Positions 54,262 through 64,000 of a stretch of 64,000 bases of DNA are shown here, one piece after another. A program made the translations under genes and the position numbers. The DNA lies in NCBI RefSeq assembly GCF_003298775.1, contig NZ_QNTQ01000013.1:1-64000 (forward strand), in the 5' to 3' direction. The notes below the pieces were generated by a model. That model was not told where the DNA came from. It searched no databases and was given only the letters and a program-made list of their open reading frames with translations. This stretch comes from Rhodosalinus halophilus (lineage in GTDB: Bacteria > Pseudomonadota > Alphaproteobacteria > Rhodobacterales > Rhodobacteraceae). How positions within the stretch are numbered: position 1 is the stretch's first letter; each line of letters starts with the position of its first letter.

Positions 54262-55667
54262 GACTGGTCCTTTCGGTCGGCGCCGTCGGCGCGGCGCAGG
54301 TGGAGCGTCAGGCCCTCGACGGAGTCGACGCGGGCCGTGTCGCCGGGCGACAGCCCGGCCGGGCCGGTCGCGCGCCAGAGTTCGCCATGCGCGCGGACAC
54401 GGCCCTTTCCGTCCTCCCACGAGAGCACCTCGGCCATGGCGCCCGCCATCTCTCCGGCGCTCTCGCGCGGCCGCTGTCGTCGGGTGCCGACCACGGCGCC
54501 GACCAGCAGCAGCACGACCGCGCCGCTGAGCGCGCCGAGCGTCACGATCACCCCCGGCGAGACCTGGAAGGCCGCCACGTCGGTGTCGATCAGGATCGCC
54601 GCGCCGATCCCGAAGGCCACGATCCCGCCGATGCCGGCGACGCCGAAGCTGGGCGAGAGCGCCTCGAGCCCCAAGAGCAGCAGCCCCAGCAGAATGAGCC
54701 CCATTCCGGCGTAGTTCACCGGCAGGGTGTTGAGCGAATAGAGCCCGAGCAGCATCAGGATCGCGCCGGCCACGCCGGGGCCGAGGCCGGGGCTCGCCAG
54801 CTCGTAGAGCAGCCCGTAGAAGCCCAGCGTCATCATCAGCAGCGCGACGTTTGGGTTCGCGAGCACCGAGAGGATCCGGGTGACGAGGCTCGGCGCGACC
54901 GTCTCGATCCGCGGATCGCCGAGCGCGAGCCTGCGCTCCGTGCCGTTTACGCTGACGGTGCGCCCGTCGGCCGCCGCGGCGAGCGCGGCGGTGTCGGCGG
55001 CCAGATGCTCGATCACGCCGCGCTCCAGCGCTTCCCGGGCGGTCAGGCTCGCCGCCTCGCGCACCGCCTTCTCGGCCCAGTCGGCGTTGCGCCCGCGCAG
55101 CTCGGCCAGCGCGCGGATCGAGGCGACGGCATCCTCGATGCGTTTCTGCGCGCCGGCGTCTTCGGGGGACGGGGGCGCCTCGCCCTCCTCGCCGCTGCCC
55201 TCGTCCCGTGGCGCCTCGCCGCCCTGGGGCAGCGGCGCGCCGCCGCCCATGGCCACGGGCGTCGCGGCGCCAAGATTGGTGCCCTCCGCCATCGCGGCGA
55301 CATGCGCGGCATAGAGGATGTAGGTGCCCGCGCTGGCCGCCCGTGTGCCGGCGGGGGCGACATGGACGGCGACGGGCACCCGCGCGGACAGGATCGCGCG
55401 GTTGATGTCGCGGGTGCTGGTGGCAAGCCCGCCCGGGGTGTCCATGCGCAGCACCACGAGCGCCGCGCCGCGGGTCTCGGCGCGCTCGATGACGGAGGCG
55501 ATGTGCCGGGTCGCGGGCGGCCCGATCGCGCCCTCGACGGGCGTGACGAGGATGATCGGCGCCTGCGGGTCCGCCTGCTCTCCCTGGGCCCACAGCCCGG
55601 CAACGGAGAAGACGAGCGCGAGCAGGGCGAGGCCCGCGCGGATCATCCGGCCTGCCGCCCGCGTCAC
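54258..55667 (-). CDS. NfeD family membrane serine protease (long form)
   Basis: A 469-residue protein with a signal peptide, then a ClpP-like protease domain with the serine motif RAASAGTYI and the [10 protein letters not shown] block. Several membrane spans follow ([34 protein letters not shown]), and a C-terminal OB fold ([12 protein letters not shown]). It is the long NfeD form, partner of the slipin. I use the GTG at 55667, with GGAG 8 nt upstream; an ATG at 55646 is possible. An Asp/Glu-rich insertion (about 150-170) is unusual. Confidence 0.9.
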   Translation of the reverse strand: MTRAAGRMIRAGLALLALVFSVAGLWAQGEQADPQAPIILVTPVEGAIGPPATRHIASVIERAETRGAALVVLRMDTPGGLATSTRDINRAILSARVPVAVHVAPAGTRAASAGTYILYAAHVAAMAEGTNLGAATPVAMGGGAPLPQGGEAPRDEGSGEEGEAPPSPEDAGAQKRIEDAVASIRALAELRGRNADWAEKAVREAASLTAREALERGVIEHLAADTAALAAAADGRTVSVNGTERRLALGDPRIETVAPSLVTRILSVLANPNVALLMMTLGFYGLLYELASPGLGPGVAGAILMLLGLYSLNTLPVNYAGMGLILLGLLLLGLEALSPSFGVAGIGGIVAFGIGAAILIDTDVAAFQVSPGVIVTLGALSGAVVLLLVGAVVGTRRQRPRESAGEMAGAMAEVLSWEDGKGRVRAHGELWRATGPAGLSPGDTARVDSVEGLTLHLRRADGADRKDQS

Positions 55668-55972
55668 CGGAGGGCTCCGGCGACGCCGATCGCCCCGCGC
55701 CAGCGGGCCTGTCGTCCCTCCTGCACCGTCAGCACCTTGCTCGCTCCGTCGCGTTCAAGGAAGAAGTCGGCGCGGCCACGTCCGATGGCCGCCCATGCTC
55801 CTGATGGAGCGTAGCACAGGAACGTCCTGCGGCGATGCCGTGTTCCGGCGCTGCGCCAGGGCGTCGCACGGGCGAAGGCGGCCGGCGACCACCCCGGCGC
55901 CCTGCCCGTCTTTGCGCTTGATTGCGGGCGGCTGACGCGCGAGACAACCGCGAGAGCACTGGCGAGGAACGG
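55668..55972. other. 305-bp divergent region, possible small ORF before nfeD
   Basis: This region separates nfeD (minus) from the AI-2E permease (plus). On the minus strand about 50 codons are open down to a TGA at 55666-55664 that overlaps the nfeD GTG by 4 bp. The reading ([21 protein letters not shown]) looks protein-like but has no ATG or clear GTG start. TACGCT (minus strand, near 55810) followed by AGGAGC-ATG could instead be a promoter with a short leader peptide. Confidence 0.3.
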
Positions 55973-57043
55973 ATGGCGCTGCCGGTCAGGGAACAGGTGA
56001 CGTATTGGGGGATCGCCGCGGCGGTCTTTCTCGTCGTGCTGTGGTATCTTGGCGACGTGATCCTGCCCTTCGTGCTGGGCGGCGCGATCGCCTATCTGCT
56101 CGATCCGCTGGCCGACCGGCTCGAACGTGTCGGCCTCTCCCGCGCGGCGGCGACGGCGATCATCACCGTGGCGGCGGTGCTGATCTTCGTGCTGGTCGCG
56201 CTGCTCGTGATCCCGACGCTGGTGCGCCAGACCACCGAACTGATCCAGACCGCGCCGGTGCTCGTCGCGCAGCTGCGCGACTTCGTCGTGGCGCGCTTTC
56301 CCGATCTCGTGGTGCCCGACAGCCAGCTGCGCCAGACCTTCGACCAGATCGGCGCGACCATCCAGTCGCGCGGCGCCGAGCTTCTCAACACGGTGGTCGC
56401 CTCGGTGGGTTCGCTGCTCAACGTGGTGCTGCTCTTCGTCGTCGTTCCGGTCGTCGCGGTCTATCTCCTGCTCGACTGGGACCGGATGATCGCCGAGATC
56501 GACACGCTGCTGCCGCGCGACCACGCGCCGGTGATCCGCCGCCTCGCGCGCGAGATCGACGCCTCGATGTCGGGGTTCCTGCGCGGCATGGGCACCGTCT
56601 GCCTGATCCTCGGCACCTACTACGCGGTCGCCCTGATGCTTGTCGGGCTGAACTTCGGCCTGGTCGTTGGCTTCGTGGCCGGCATCCTGACCTTCATCCC
56701 CTACGTGGGCGCGATCGTGGGCGGCGTGCTCGCCATCGGGCTCGCGCTCTTCCAGTTCTGGGGCGACTGGCTCTGGATCGTGGCGGTGGCGGCAATCTTC
56801 CAGGTGGGCCAGCTCGTCGAGGGCAACGTGCTCACGCCGCGGCTGGTGGGCAGCTCCGTCGGGCTGCACCCGGTCTGGCTGCTCTTCGCGCTGTCGGTCT
56901 TCGGCTCGCTCTTCGGCTTCGTGGGCATGCTGGTCGCGGTCCCGGTGGCCGCGGCGCTGGGCGTGCTGGCGCGTTTCGTGGTCCAGCAATACCGCGGCAG
57001 CCGGCTCTATCGCGGGCTGGAGGCCACGGGCGAGGACGAGTGA
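55973..57043 (+). CDS. AI-2E family transporter (PerM-like permease)
   Basis: A 356-residue inner-membrane protein with about seven to eight spans. The blocks [22 protein letters not shown] near the N-terminus and [15 protein letters not shown] in the second half are diagnostic. The family is named after autoinducer-2 export, but most members are not tied to it and some are Na/H antiporters. GAGGAAC precedes the ATG. The stop is followed at once by hdaA (GTGA overlap if the earlier start is used). Confidence 0.92.
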   Translation: MALPVREQVTYWGIAAAVFLVVLWYLGDVILPFVLGGAIAYLLDPLADRLERVGLSRAAATAIITVAAVLIFVLVALLVIPTLVRQTTELIQTAPVLVAQLRDFVVARFPDLVVPDSQLRQTFDQIGATIQSRGAELLNTVVASVGSLLNVVLLFVVVPVVAVYLLLDWDRMIAEIDTLLPRDHAPVIRRLAREIDASMSGFLRGMGTVCLILGTYYAVALMLVGLNFGLVVGFVAGILTFIPYVGAIVGGVLAIGLALFQFWGDWLWIVAVAAIFQVGQLVEGNVLTPRLVGSSVGLHPVWLLFALSVFGSLFGFVGMLVAVPVAAALGVLARFVVQQYRGSRLYRGLEATGEDE

Positions 57044-57051
57044 AGCCCGCG

Positions 57052-57720
57052 ATGCAGCAGCAGCTCAGCCTCGCCCTGCCGGTCCGCCCGGCCCTGGGAC
57101 GCGGCGATTTCTTCGTGTCCGAGGCCAATGCGACGGCGCTCGCCGCGATCGAGGGGTGGCAGGGCTGGCCGGGCCGCAAGATGGTGCTCACCGGACCCGA
57201 GGGCGCCGGAAAGACGCATCTCGCCCATGTCTGGGCGGCGCTCGCGGCGGCCACGATCGTGCAGGCGACGGCGCTCGCCGAGGCCGAAATCCCCGCCCTC
57301 GCCCGCGCGCCGGTGGCCGTCGAGGACGCCGACCGGATCGCCGGCGATCCGGCGGCCGAGGCGGCGCTCTTCCATCTGCACAACCTCGTGCTCGCGGAAG
57401 GCAAGGCGCTGCTGGTCACGGCGCGCGACGCGCCCGGCCGCTGGGGCCTCGCCCTGCCCGACCTCGAAAGCCGGCTCCAGGCGGCAACGCTGGCGCGCGT
57501 GCAGCCGCCGGACGACCGCCTTCTCTTCGCGCTCCTGGCCAAGCTCTTCGCCGACCGGCAGCTCACGCCCGGGCCCGCGACGCTGACCTATGTCACGCGC
57601 CGGATCGACCGCTCCTTCGCCGCGGCGGCCGAGGCGGTGGAGCGGCTCGACCGGGCCGCGCTCGAAGCCAAGCGCCCCCTGACGCGATCCCTGGCGGCGC
57701 AGGTGCTGGGCGACGGCTAG
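57052..57720 (+). CDS. hdaA: DnaA-like replication regulator HdaA
   Basis: A 222-residue AAA+ protein like the ATPase domain of DnaA but without a DNA-binding domain. QQLSLALP at the N-terminus is the beta-clamp-binding motif of Hda proteins; the P-loop is [15 protein letters not shown]. In Caulobacter HdaA promotes ATP hydrolysis by DnaA and prevents re-initiation. A GTG at 57040 that overlaps the permease stop is an alternative start (226 residues). It precedes ppk1, a common order in Rhodobacterales. Confidence 0.87.
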   Translation: MQQQLSLALPVRPALGRGDFFVSEANATALAAIEGWQGWPGRKMVLTGPEGAGKTHLAHVWAALAAATIVQATALAEAEIPALARAPVAVEDADRIAGDPAAEAALFHLHNLVLAEGKALLVTARDAPGRWGLALPDLESRLQAATLARVQPPDDRLLFALLAKLFADRQLTPGPATLTYVTRRIDRSFAAAAEAVERLDRAALEAKRPLTRSLAAQVLGDG

Positions 57721-57824
57721 CCCGGCGCCCTGCGCGCAATCCCTTGCGACGCTTCCAGCCATGCCGGATAGTCGCCGAAAGCCCCCGTCATCCGGGCGTC
57801 ACAGACTGCGTTCACAGGAGCGCC

Positions 57825-59999
57825 ATGACCAGCGCCGACTTTCTGAAGACCGACCCGCCCGCCCCGGTTTCGCGGCCGGCCGAAGAGATCGAGGGGCCCG
57901 GGCGCTTCTTCAACCGGGAACTGTCCTGGCTCGGATTCAACTGGCGAGTCCTGGAGGAGGCGGAGAATCTCCGCGTGCCGCTGCTCGAGCGGCTGCGCTT
58001 CCTGTCGATCTCCGCGACCAACCTGGACGAATTCTACACCGTGCGTGTCGCGGGCCTGCGCGAGCTCGCCAAGGCCGGCAACACGACGCCGGCGGCGGAC
58101 GGGCTCACGCCCGCCGAACAGCTCAAGCTGATCGACGAGGACGCCCGGCGGCTGATGGAGCGCCAGCAGGCGGTCTATGCCGCGCTGCGCGCCGAGATGG
58201 AGGCCGAGGGCATCGTGATCCTCGAGCGCGACGCGCTCACCGAGCAGGACCGCGCGCACCTGGGGCAGGTCTTTCTCGACCGGGTGTTTCCGGTGCTTTC
58301 GCCGCTGGCGATCGACCCGGCACATCCCTTCCCCTTCATCCCCAATACCGGCTTCAGCCTCGCGCTGCAGCTCGAGCGGCGCAAGGACGGCTGGCCGCTG
58401 CAGGCCCTGCTGCCGATCCCGCACCAGATTCACCGCTTCATCGCCCTTCCCGACGACGCGGGACAGAAACGCTTCCTCCCGCTCGAGGAACTGCTGCTGC
58501 TGCACCTCGACAGCCTCTTTCCCGGCTACAGCGCGACCGGGCACTGCACCTTCCGCGTGCTGCGCGACAGCGATCTGGAAGTCGAGGAAGAGGCGGAAGA
58601 CCTCGTGCGCGAATTCGAGGTGGCGCTCAAGCGCCGCCGCCGGGGCGAGGTGGTGCGCATGAAGATCTCCGCCGGCGCGCCCGCCGCGCTCAAGGAGGTC
58701 ATCATGCGCGAGCTCGAGGTGATCCCCGAAGAGGTGATCGAGATTCCGGGCGTCATCGGGCTTGCCGACCTGAAGGAGCTGGTCCTCGAGAGCCGGCCCG
58801 ACCTGCTCTGGCCCTCCTTCACGCCGCGGGTGCCCGAGCGCGTGCAGGACCACGACGGCGACATGTTCGCCGCGATCCGGCAGAAAGACATGCTGCTGCA
58901 CCACCCCTACGAGACCTTCGACATGGTGGTGCGCTTTCTCAACCAGGCCGCGGCCGACCCGGACGTGGTGGCGATCAAGCAGACGCTCTACCGCACCTCG
59001 CGCGACAGCCCGATCGTCGCCGCGCTCTGCGAAGCCGCCGAGGACGGCAAGTCGGTCACCGCGCTGGTCGAGCTCAAGGCGCGCTTCGACGAGGCGGCCA
59101 ACATCCGTCAGAGCCGGATGCTGGAGCGCGCGGGCGCGCATGTCGTCTACGGCTTCATCGACTGGAAGACCCACGCCAAGATCAGCACCGTGGTCCGGCG
59201 CGAGGGCGACAAGCTCGTCACCTACACGCATTACGGCACGGGCAACTACCACCCGATCACGGCCAAGATCTACACCGACCTGAGCTTCTTCACCTGCGAT
59301 GCGGCGCTGGGGCGGGACGCGACCAAGGTGTTCAACTACCTCTCGGGCTACGCCCTGCCCGAGGATCTGGAGAACCTGGCGATCTCGCCGCACACGCTCA
59401 AGCCGCGGATGCTGGAGATGATCGCGCGCGAGGCCGAGTTCGCCCGCGCGGGCAAGCCCGCGCAGATCTGGCTGAAGATGAACTCGCTGATCGAGCCCGA
59501 CATGATCGACGCGCTCTACGAGGCGAGCCGCGCCGGCGTGCGGATCGACTGCGTGATCCGCGGCATCTGCGGGCTCCGGCCCGGTATCGAGGGGCTGTCC
59601 GAGACCATCCGGGTGAAGTCGATCGTCGGCCGCTTTCTCGAGCATTCCCGGATCATCTGCTTTGGCAACGGTTCGGGCCTGCCGTCGCGGAACGCCCGGG
59701 TCTACATCTCGTCCGCGGACTGGATGGGGCGCAACCTCAACCGCCGGATCGAGACGCTGGTGGACATACGCAACCCGACCGTGAAGGCGCAGATCGTCGA
59801 TCAGATCATGGCGGCCAATCTCGCCGACACGGCGCAGAGCTGGGTGATGGCCCCTGACGGCAGCTTTCATCGCGCCGCGCTGGCCGAAGGCGAGACCGGA
59901 TTCAGCTGCCACCGCTTCTTCATGGAGAACCCCTCGCTCTCGGGGCGGGGCTCGGCGGGCGCCGCTGACGTTCCGCAACTCACGCACGCCGCCGATTGA
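57825..59999 (+). CDS. ppk1: polyphosphate kinase 1
   Basis: A 724-residue cytoplasmic enzyme that makes polyphosphate from ATP. The N-terminal domain begins [18 protein letters not shown]. The two PLD-like catalytic domains carry H450 (KTHAKIST), the autophosphorylated residue, and H607 (EHSRII). AGGAG lies 4 nt before the ATG. The ppx gene follows after 50 bp, so synthesis and breakdown of polyphosphate are encoded together. Confidence 0.96.
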   Translation: MTSADFLKTDPPAPVSRPAEEIEGPGRFFNRELSWLGFNWRVLEEAENLRVPLLERLRFLSISATNLDEFYTVRVAGLRELAKAGNTTPAADGLTPAEQLKLIDEDARRLMERQQAVYAALRAEMEAEGIVILERDALTEQDRAHLGQVFLDRVFPVLSPLAIDPAHPFPFIPNTGFSLALQLERRKDGWPLQALLPIPHQIHRFIALPDDAGQKRFLPLEELLLLHLDSLFPGYSATGHCTFRVLRDSDLEVEEEAEDLVREFEVALKRRRRGEVVRMKISAGAPAALKEVIMRELEVIPEEVIEIPGVIGLADLKELVLESRPDLLWPSFTPRVPERVQDHDGDMFAAIRQKDMLLHHPYETFDMVVRFLNQAAADPDVVAIKQTLYRTSRDSPIVAALCEAAEDGKSVTALVELKARFDEAANIRQSRMLERAGAHVVYGFIDWKTHAKISTVVRREGDKLVTYTHYGTGNYHPITAKIYTDLSFFTCDAALGRDATKVFNYLSGYALPEDLENLAISPHTLKPRMLEMIAREAEFARAGKPAQIWLKMNSLIEPDMIDALYEASRAGVRIDCVIRGICGLRPGIEGLSETIRVKSIVGRFLEHSRIICFGNGSGLPSRNARVYISSADWMGRNLNRRIETLVDIRNPTVKAQIVDQIMAANLADTAQSWVMAPDGSFHRAALAEGETGFSCHRFFMENPSLSGRGSAGAADVPQLTHAAD

Positions 60000-60049
60000 C
60001 CCCGGCCGTTCCCCGGCGCATGGTCTGCGGGGCTGAACGACGGGGAGCG

Positions 60050-61591
60050 ATGGACGGCTTGGACGTTCACGATCCGGGGGACTGGGGGCCTTTCGGCCGT
60101 CCGCTGTTCCGCGACGCGCAGGCACGCGCCCTGTCGCGCGTGGGCGTGGTGGACGTGGGCTCCAACTCCGTACGGCTGGTGGTCTTCGACGGCGCCGCGC
60201 GCAGCCCGGCGTATTTCTACAACGAAAAGATCATGTGCGGCCTGGGCGCGGGCCTCGGCGAAACCGGGCGGCTCAACCCCGAGGGCCGCAGGCGGGCGCT
60301 GCGTGCGCTGGCACGTTTCGCGCTGCTCGCACAGGGCATGGGCGCCGCGCCGCTCAGCGTGGTGGCCACCGCGGCGGTCCGGGACGCCGCCGACGGCGCG
60401 GAATTCTGCGCCGAGGTCGAGCGCGAGACCGGGCTGAAGCTCTGGGTGATTGACGGCCGCGAGGAGGCGCGGCTCGCGGCGCAGGGCGTGCTGCTGGGCT
60501 GGCCCGGCTCCTACGGGCTGGTCTGCGACATCGGCGGCGCCTCGATGGAGCTCGCCGAGATCACCGAGGGGCGCGTGGGCCGGCGGCTCTCTTCCGAACT
60601 CGGGCCGCTCAAGCTCGTCGATCTGCCCGGGGGCCGCAAGGGGCGGCAGGCGCATCTGCGGAAGGTGATGGAGCGGCTCGCCCGCGAGATGGGGCCGCAG
60701 CACAACCGCCTCTTTCTGGTCGGCGGCTCGTGGCGCGCCATCGCGCGGATCGACATGTACCGGCGCAACTACCCGCTGCACGTGCTGCACGAATACAGGA
60801 TGAGCCGGAAATCCGTCGCGGAGACGGTCAAGTACATCGAGAAGACGGACACCGAGACGCTCCGCGCGGCCTGCGGCATCTCCGCTTCGCGGATGAGCCT
60901 CGTGCCGCTCGCCGCGGAGGTGCTCTATCGCCTCGTGCGCACCTTCCAGCCCAAGGACATCGCGCTGTCGAGCTACGGGATCCGCGAAGGGCTGCTCTAC
61001 GAACAGATGCCGCAGAAGCTGCGCGACCGCGACCCTCTGATCGAGGCCTGCCTCTTCTCCGAGGCGAAGGACGCCCGGATGCCCGGCTTCGGCAGGAAGC
61101 TCTACGACTTCGTGCAGCCGCTCTTTCGCAACGTGCCCGAGGCGCGGCGGCGGATCATCAAGGCGGCCTGCCTGCTGCACGACGTGAGCTGGCGGGCGCA
61201 TCCCGACTACCGCGCCGAGATCTGCTTCGACAATGCGACGCGGGCCAACCTCGGGGGGCTCAAGCATTCCGAGCGCGTCTACCTCGGGCTCGCGCTCCTG
61301 CACCGCTACCGCAACAAGCGCGAGGGCACGCCCTTCGAGCATCTGTTCTCGCTGCTGCCCGAAGCCGATCGCGCCGAGGCGGAGGTGCTGGGCAAGGCGA
61401 TGCGCTTCGGCGCGATGCTCTGGATGTCGAACGACGAGCGGCCGGGCGAGCTGCGCTGGTTTCCCAAGAAGAAGGCGCTCGAACTGCGCCTCTCGGGGGC
61501 GGCCGCGCCGCTCTTCGGCGAAGTGGCGGAGGCCCGCTTTCGCGCGCTCTGCGCAGCACTCGGCGCGGAAGGCGAGGTGCGGACGGTCTGA
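60050..61591 (+). CDS. ppx: exopolyphosphatase / Ppx-GppA phosphatase
   Basis: A 513-residue protein: an actin-like Ppx/GppA ATPase fold (VVDVGSNSVRLVVFDG, DIGGASMELAEI, GGSWRAIARID), then a C-terminal HD-type helical domain (ACLLHDVSWRAHPDY). It removes phosphate from polyphosphate or pppGpp. GGGGAG lies before the ATG at 60050. It overlaps no gene and is convergent with valS, 18 bp apart. Confidence 0.94.
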   Translation: MDGLDVHDPGDWGPFGRPLFRDAQARALSRVGVVDVGSNSVRLVVFDGAARSPAYFYNEKIMCGLGAGLGETGRLNPEGRRRALRALARFALLAQGMGAAPLSVVATAAVRDAADGAEFCAEVERETGLKLWVIDGREEARLAAQGVLLGWPGSYGLVCDIGGASMELAEITEGRVGRRLSSELGPLKLVDLPGGRKGRQAHLRKVMERLAREMGPQHNRLFLVGGSWRAIARIDMYRRNYPLHVLHEYRMSRKSVAETVKYIEKTDTETLRAACGISASRMSLVPLAAEVLYRLVRTFQPKDIALSSYGIREGLLYEQMPQKLRDRDPLIEACLFSEAKDARMPGFGRKLYDFVQPLFRNVPEARRRIIKAACLLHDVSWRAHPDYRAEICFDNATRANLGGLKHSERVYLGLALLHRYRNKREGTPFEHLFSLLPEADRAEAEVLGKAMRFGAMLWMSNDERPGELRWFPKKKALELRLSGAAAPLFGEVAEARFRALCAALGAEGEVRTV

Positions 61592-61609
61592 GCGCCGCAC
61601 CCGCGCGGA

Positions 61610-64000
61610 TCAGCCGATCTCTGCCAGCCGCGACAGCGCCTCGGCGACGCGCGCGCGCTCGTCCTCGCGGGCGGCGAGGTTTTCACGCGCCTCCTCGACG
61701 ACCTCCTCGGGCGCGTTCGCGGCGAACTGCGGGTTCGACAGGCGGCCCGAGAGACCCCGGATCTCCTTGTCGAGCTTCGCCTGGGTCTTCTCCAGCCGCG
61801 CCTTCTCTTCGGCCACGTCGATCAGCCCCTCGAGCGGCAGACCGAGGGTCGTGCCCTCGAGCGCCACCGTGGCCGTGCCTCTGGGGAAGCTCTCGACCTC
61901 GCTCAGGCTGTCGATGCGCGCCAGACGCTTGATGAGCGCCGCGTTGCGGTCCCAGGCGCGGCGGCCTTCGGCGTCGATCTCCGTGGCGAGGATGGGGACA
62001 TACTGGCCGGCGGGGACGTGCATCTGCGCGCGGACGCTGCGCACCTCCTCGATCACGGCGATCACCCAGCGCATCTCGGCGTCCGCCGCCGCGTCGGCGA
62101 GATCGGCGGCCTGATACTGCGGCCAGTCGGCATGAATCAGCATCTTGCGCCGCTCGGCCAGCACGTCCCAGAGCTCTTCGGTGATGAAGGGCATGAAGGG
62201 GTGCAGCAGGATCAGGCACTGGTCGATGACCCAGCCCATCACGCGTTGCGTTTCGGCCTTCAGCCCCTCGTCCTCGCCCTGAAGGAGCGGCTTGGAGAAC
62301 TCCACGTACCAGTCGCAGACCCGATGCCATGTGAAGGCATAGAGCGCCGCGGCCGCGTCGTTGAAGCGGAAGGCCTCTAGCGCCGCGTCCACCTCCTCGC
62401 GCACGCGGGCGGTCTCGCCCAGGATCCAGCGATTGACCGGCGCCGTGGCCTCGGGCACGCCGTCCTGCCCGCAGACCGCGCCGTTCATCTCGGCGAAGCG
62501 CGCGGCGTTCCAGAGCTTCGTGCCGAAATTGCGGTAGCCCGCGATGCGGTCCTTGGAGAGCTTCACGTCGCGGCCCATCGCCGCGAGCACGGCCAGGGTG
62601 AAGCGCACCGCGTCGGCGCCGAACTCGTCGATCAGGTCGATCGGATCGAGCACGTTGCCCAGCGACTTCGACATCTTCTTGCCCTGCTCGTCGCGCACGA
62701 GGGCATGGACATAGACCGTGTCGAAGGGGCGCTCGCCCACGATGGCATATTGCATCATCATCATCCGGGCGACCCAGAAGAAGATGATGTCGAAGCCCGT
62801 GATGAGCACGCTGGTGGGGAAGTATTTCCTGAGCTCCGGCGTGTCCTCCGGCCAGCCCAGGGTGCCGATCGGCCAGATCCCGGACGAGAACCAGGTGTCC
62901 ATCACGTCCGGATCCTGCCAGACGGGATAGACCAGATGCGTGGGATCCTGGCTCACCGAGTATTCCGCGAGGCTCTCGGCGATGGTGTGCAGCGCCGCCT
63001 CGCGGTCGGCGACCTCGACGACACGGGCATGGTTAAGCGGCGTGGGCAGGCCGGCCAGCACGTCGTCGAACTGCCGGCGCACCGACTCGAAGTCATGCGC
63101 GGCGTGGTGGCGCTCTTCCCCGCGCAGAAGATGCTGATGCGAGAGGAGCCGCCCCACCTCGACCGGGTCGAGCGCCCCGTCGCCTTCGTCGTCGCGGAAG
63201 CCTTCGCGCGCGAGGTCGAAGCCGTACCAGACGGGCATGCGGTGGCCCCACCAGAGCTGGCGCGAGATGCACCAGGGCTCGATGTTCTCGAGCCAGTGGA
63301 AATAGACCTTGCGATCGGACTCGGGCAGGATCGTCGTCTCGCCCGTCTTCACCGCCTCGATCGCGGGGCCGACGATCTTTTCGGCGTCCACGAACCACTG
63401 GTCGGTGAGCATCGGCTCGATCACCACCTTCGAGCGGTCGCCGTAGGGCGCCATGATCTTCTTGCGCTCGACGAGGGGGACCGCGTTGCCCTCCTCGTCG
63501 GTGGTCATGACGGCGAGGCCCTCCTCGGTGATCGCCTCGACGACCCGCTCGCGCGCCTCGAAACGGTCGAGTCCGCGCAGCTCGTCCGGCACGAGGTTGA
63601 TCGCGTCGATCTCGGCATCGGACAGCTTCAGCCCCGAGACGATCTCCTGCGCGCGCATCGCGGCCTCGGCGTAAGCGTCGCCGTCGTCGCGCATCCGCGC
63701 GCGGGTGTCCATCAGCCGGTAGCAGGGGATGCCCGCGCGCCGCGCGACCGCGTAGTCGTTGAAGTCGTGCGCGCCCGTGATCTTCACCGCGCCCGAGCCG
63801 AAGTCGGGGTCAGGGTAGTCGTCGGTGATGATCGGGATCAGGCGGCGATGCTCGCGGGGCCCCACGGGAATCTCGCAGAGCTTGCCGACGATCGGTGCGT
63901 AGCGCGCATCCGACGGGTGCACCGCCACGGCGCCGTCGCCCAGCATGGTCTCGGGGCGCGTCGTGGCGATGGAGATGTAGTCGCGTTCCTCCTCCAGCAC
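61610..64000 (-). CDS. valS: valyl-tRNA synthetase, N-terminus beyond window
   Basis: The last 796 codons of a class I synthetase. The editing domain is at the right edge ([19 protein letters not shown]), followed by the catalytic core with [12 protein letters not shown], the anticodon domain and the C-terminal coiled coil of ValRS ([17 protein letters not shown]). The HIGH motif must lie outside the window. Between [10 protein letters not shown] and [10 protein letters not shown] there are about 100 residues, roughly 60 more than in E. coli ValRS, including a predicted helical segment ([19 protein letters not shown]). Confidence 0.95.
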   Translation of the reverse strand: MLEEERDYISIATTRPETMLGDGAVAVHPSDARYAPIVGKLCEIPVGPREHRRLIPIITDDYPDPDFGSGAVKITGAHDFNDYAVARRAGIPCYRLMDTRARMRDDGDAYAEAAMRAQEIVSGLKLSDAEIDAINLVPDELRGLDRFEARERVVEAITEEGLAVMTTDEEGNAVPLVERKKIMAPYGDRSKVVIEPMLTDQWFVDAEKIVGPAIEAVKTGETTILPESDRKVYFHWLENIEPWCISRQLWWGHRMPVWYGFDLAREGFRDDEGDGALDPVEVGRLLSHQHLLRGEERHHAAHDFESVRRQFDDVLAGLPTPLNHARVVEVADREAALHTIAESLAEYSVSQDPTHLVYPVWQDPDVMDTWFSSGIWPIGTLGWPEDTPELRKYFPTSVLITGFDIIFFWVARMMMMQYAIVGERPFDTVYVHALVRDEQGKKMSKSLGNVLDPIDLIDEFGADAVRFTLAVLAAMGRDVKLSKDRIAGYRNFGTKLWNAARFAEMNGAVCGQDGVPEATAPVNRWILGETARVREEVDAALEAFRFNDAAAALYAFTWHRVCDWYVEFSKPLLQGEDEGLKAETQRVMGWVIDQCLILLHPFMPFITEELWDVLAERRKMLIHADWPQYQAADLADAAADAEMRWVIAVIEEVRSVRAQMHVPAGQYVPILATEIDAEGRRAWDRNAALIKRLARIDSLSEVESFPRGTATVALEGTTLGLPLEGLIDVAEEKARLEKTQAKLDKEIRGLSGRLSNPQFAANAPEEVVEEARENLAAREDERARVAEALSRLAEIG

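Noticed and set aside
57717-60125. An 802-codon open frame on the minus strand opposite ppk1
   Set aside because: ppk1 is unmistakable on the other strand with both catalytic histidines; the antisense frame has no recognisable motif and no ribosome binding site.

Overview
The window is a very GC-rich (about 70%) stretch of chromosome, almost certainly from an alphaproteobacterium of the Rhodobacterales type. The main pointers are a class I lysyl-tRNA synthetase, the order AI-2E-type permease / DnaA-like HdaA / polyphosphate kinase / Ppx, the many ABC transporters with Tat-like or Sec-exported binding proteins, and short GTATTT-type intergenic repeats of a kind I associate with this group. No prophage, plasmid or CRISPR locus is visible. 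Most genes are packed head to tail with ATGA or GTGA overlaps.

Region 1 (1-4.8 kb) holds a cut-off ABC ATPase behind a DeoR regulator, a Na/Pi cotransporter with a PhoU-like tail, an 82-residue coiled-coil protein, and polyphosphate kinase 2. Region 2 (4.8-22 kb) is an uptake and nitrogen-catabolism island. It has two complete polyamine-type ABC transporters (10.9-7.1 kb and 17.1-14.0 kb, both on the minus strand), a TetR-type regulator followed by an agmatinase/guanidinobutyrase-type ureohydrolase, a nitrilase-family amidohydrolase, a succinate-semialdehyde-type dehydrogenase and a metallo-beta-lactamase-fold hydrolase. It ends with a GntR-controlled NitT/TauT-type transporter joined to an FAD oxidoreductase. 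Together these fit uptake of guanidino or polyamine compounds, amide and urea removal, and entry into the TCA cycle through succinate semialdehyde. A 13-bp inverted repeat in the divergent TetR/binding-protein promoter is a likely operator.

Region 3 (22-34 kb) is mixed. It contains a probably 5'-truncated SLBB polysaccharide-export gene, a DksA-type zinc finger, tRNA-Arg(TCT), a frameshifted DUF4399 gene, an epimerase, and a stress group (rhodanese, universal stress protein, hemerythrin, monooxygenase). It also contains an orphan ParA, an outer-membrane-like protein, a PNPOx-fold protein, a 761-residue beta-helix protein without a signal peptide, and a CHAD protein. Region 4 (34-46.5 kb) is mostly housekeeping: LysRS, L,D-transpeptidases, PBP4, NadD, EttA, cold-shock protein, CutA and thioredoxin TrxC. 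It is peppered with GTAGGGTGCGTG palindromes around a REP-associated tyrosine transposase, a compact REP/RAYT system.

Region 5 (46.7-53.5 kb) is a branched-chain-amino-acid-type ABC operon ending in an acyl-CoA ligase, which suggests an organic-acid substrate. Region 6 (53.5-64 kb) holds a stomatin/NfeD pair, the AI-2E permease, HdaA, PPK1 and Ppx, and the 3' part of valS. Phosphate and polyphosphate functions thus sit at both ends of the window (Na/Pi-PhoU and PPK2; PPK1 and Ppx).
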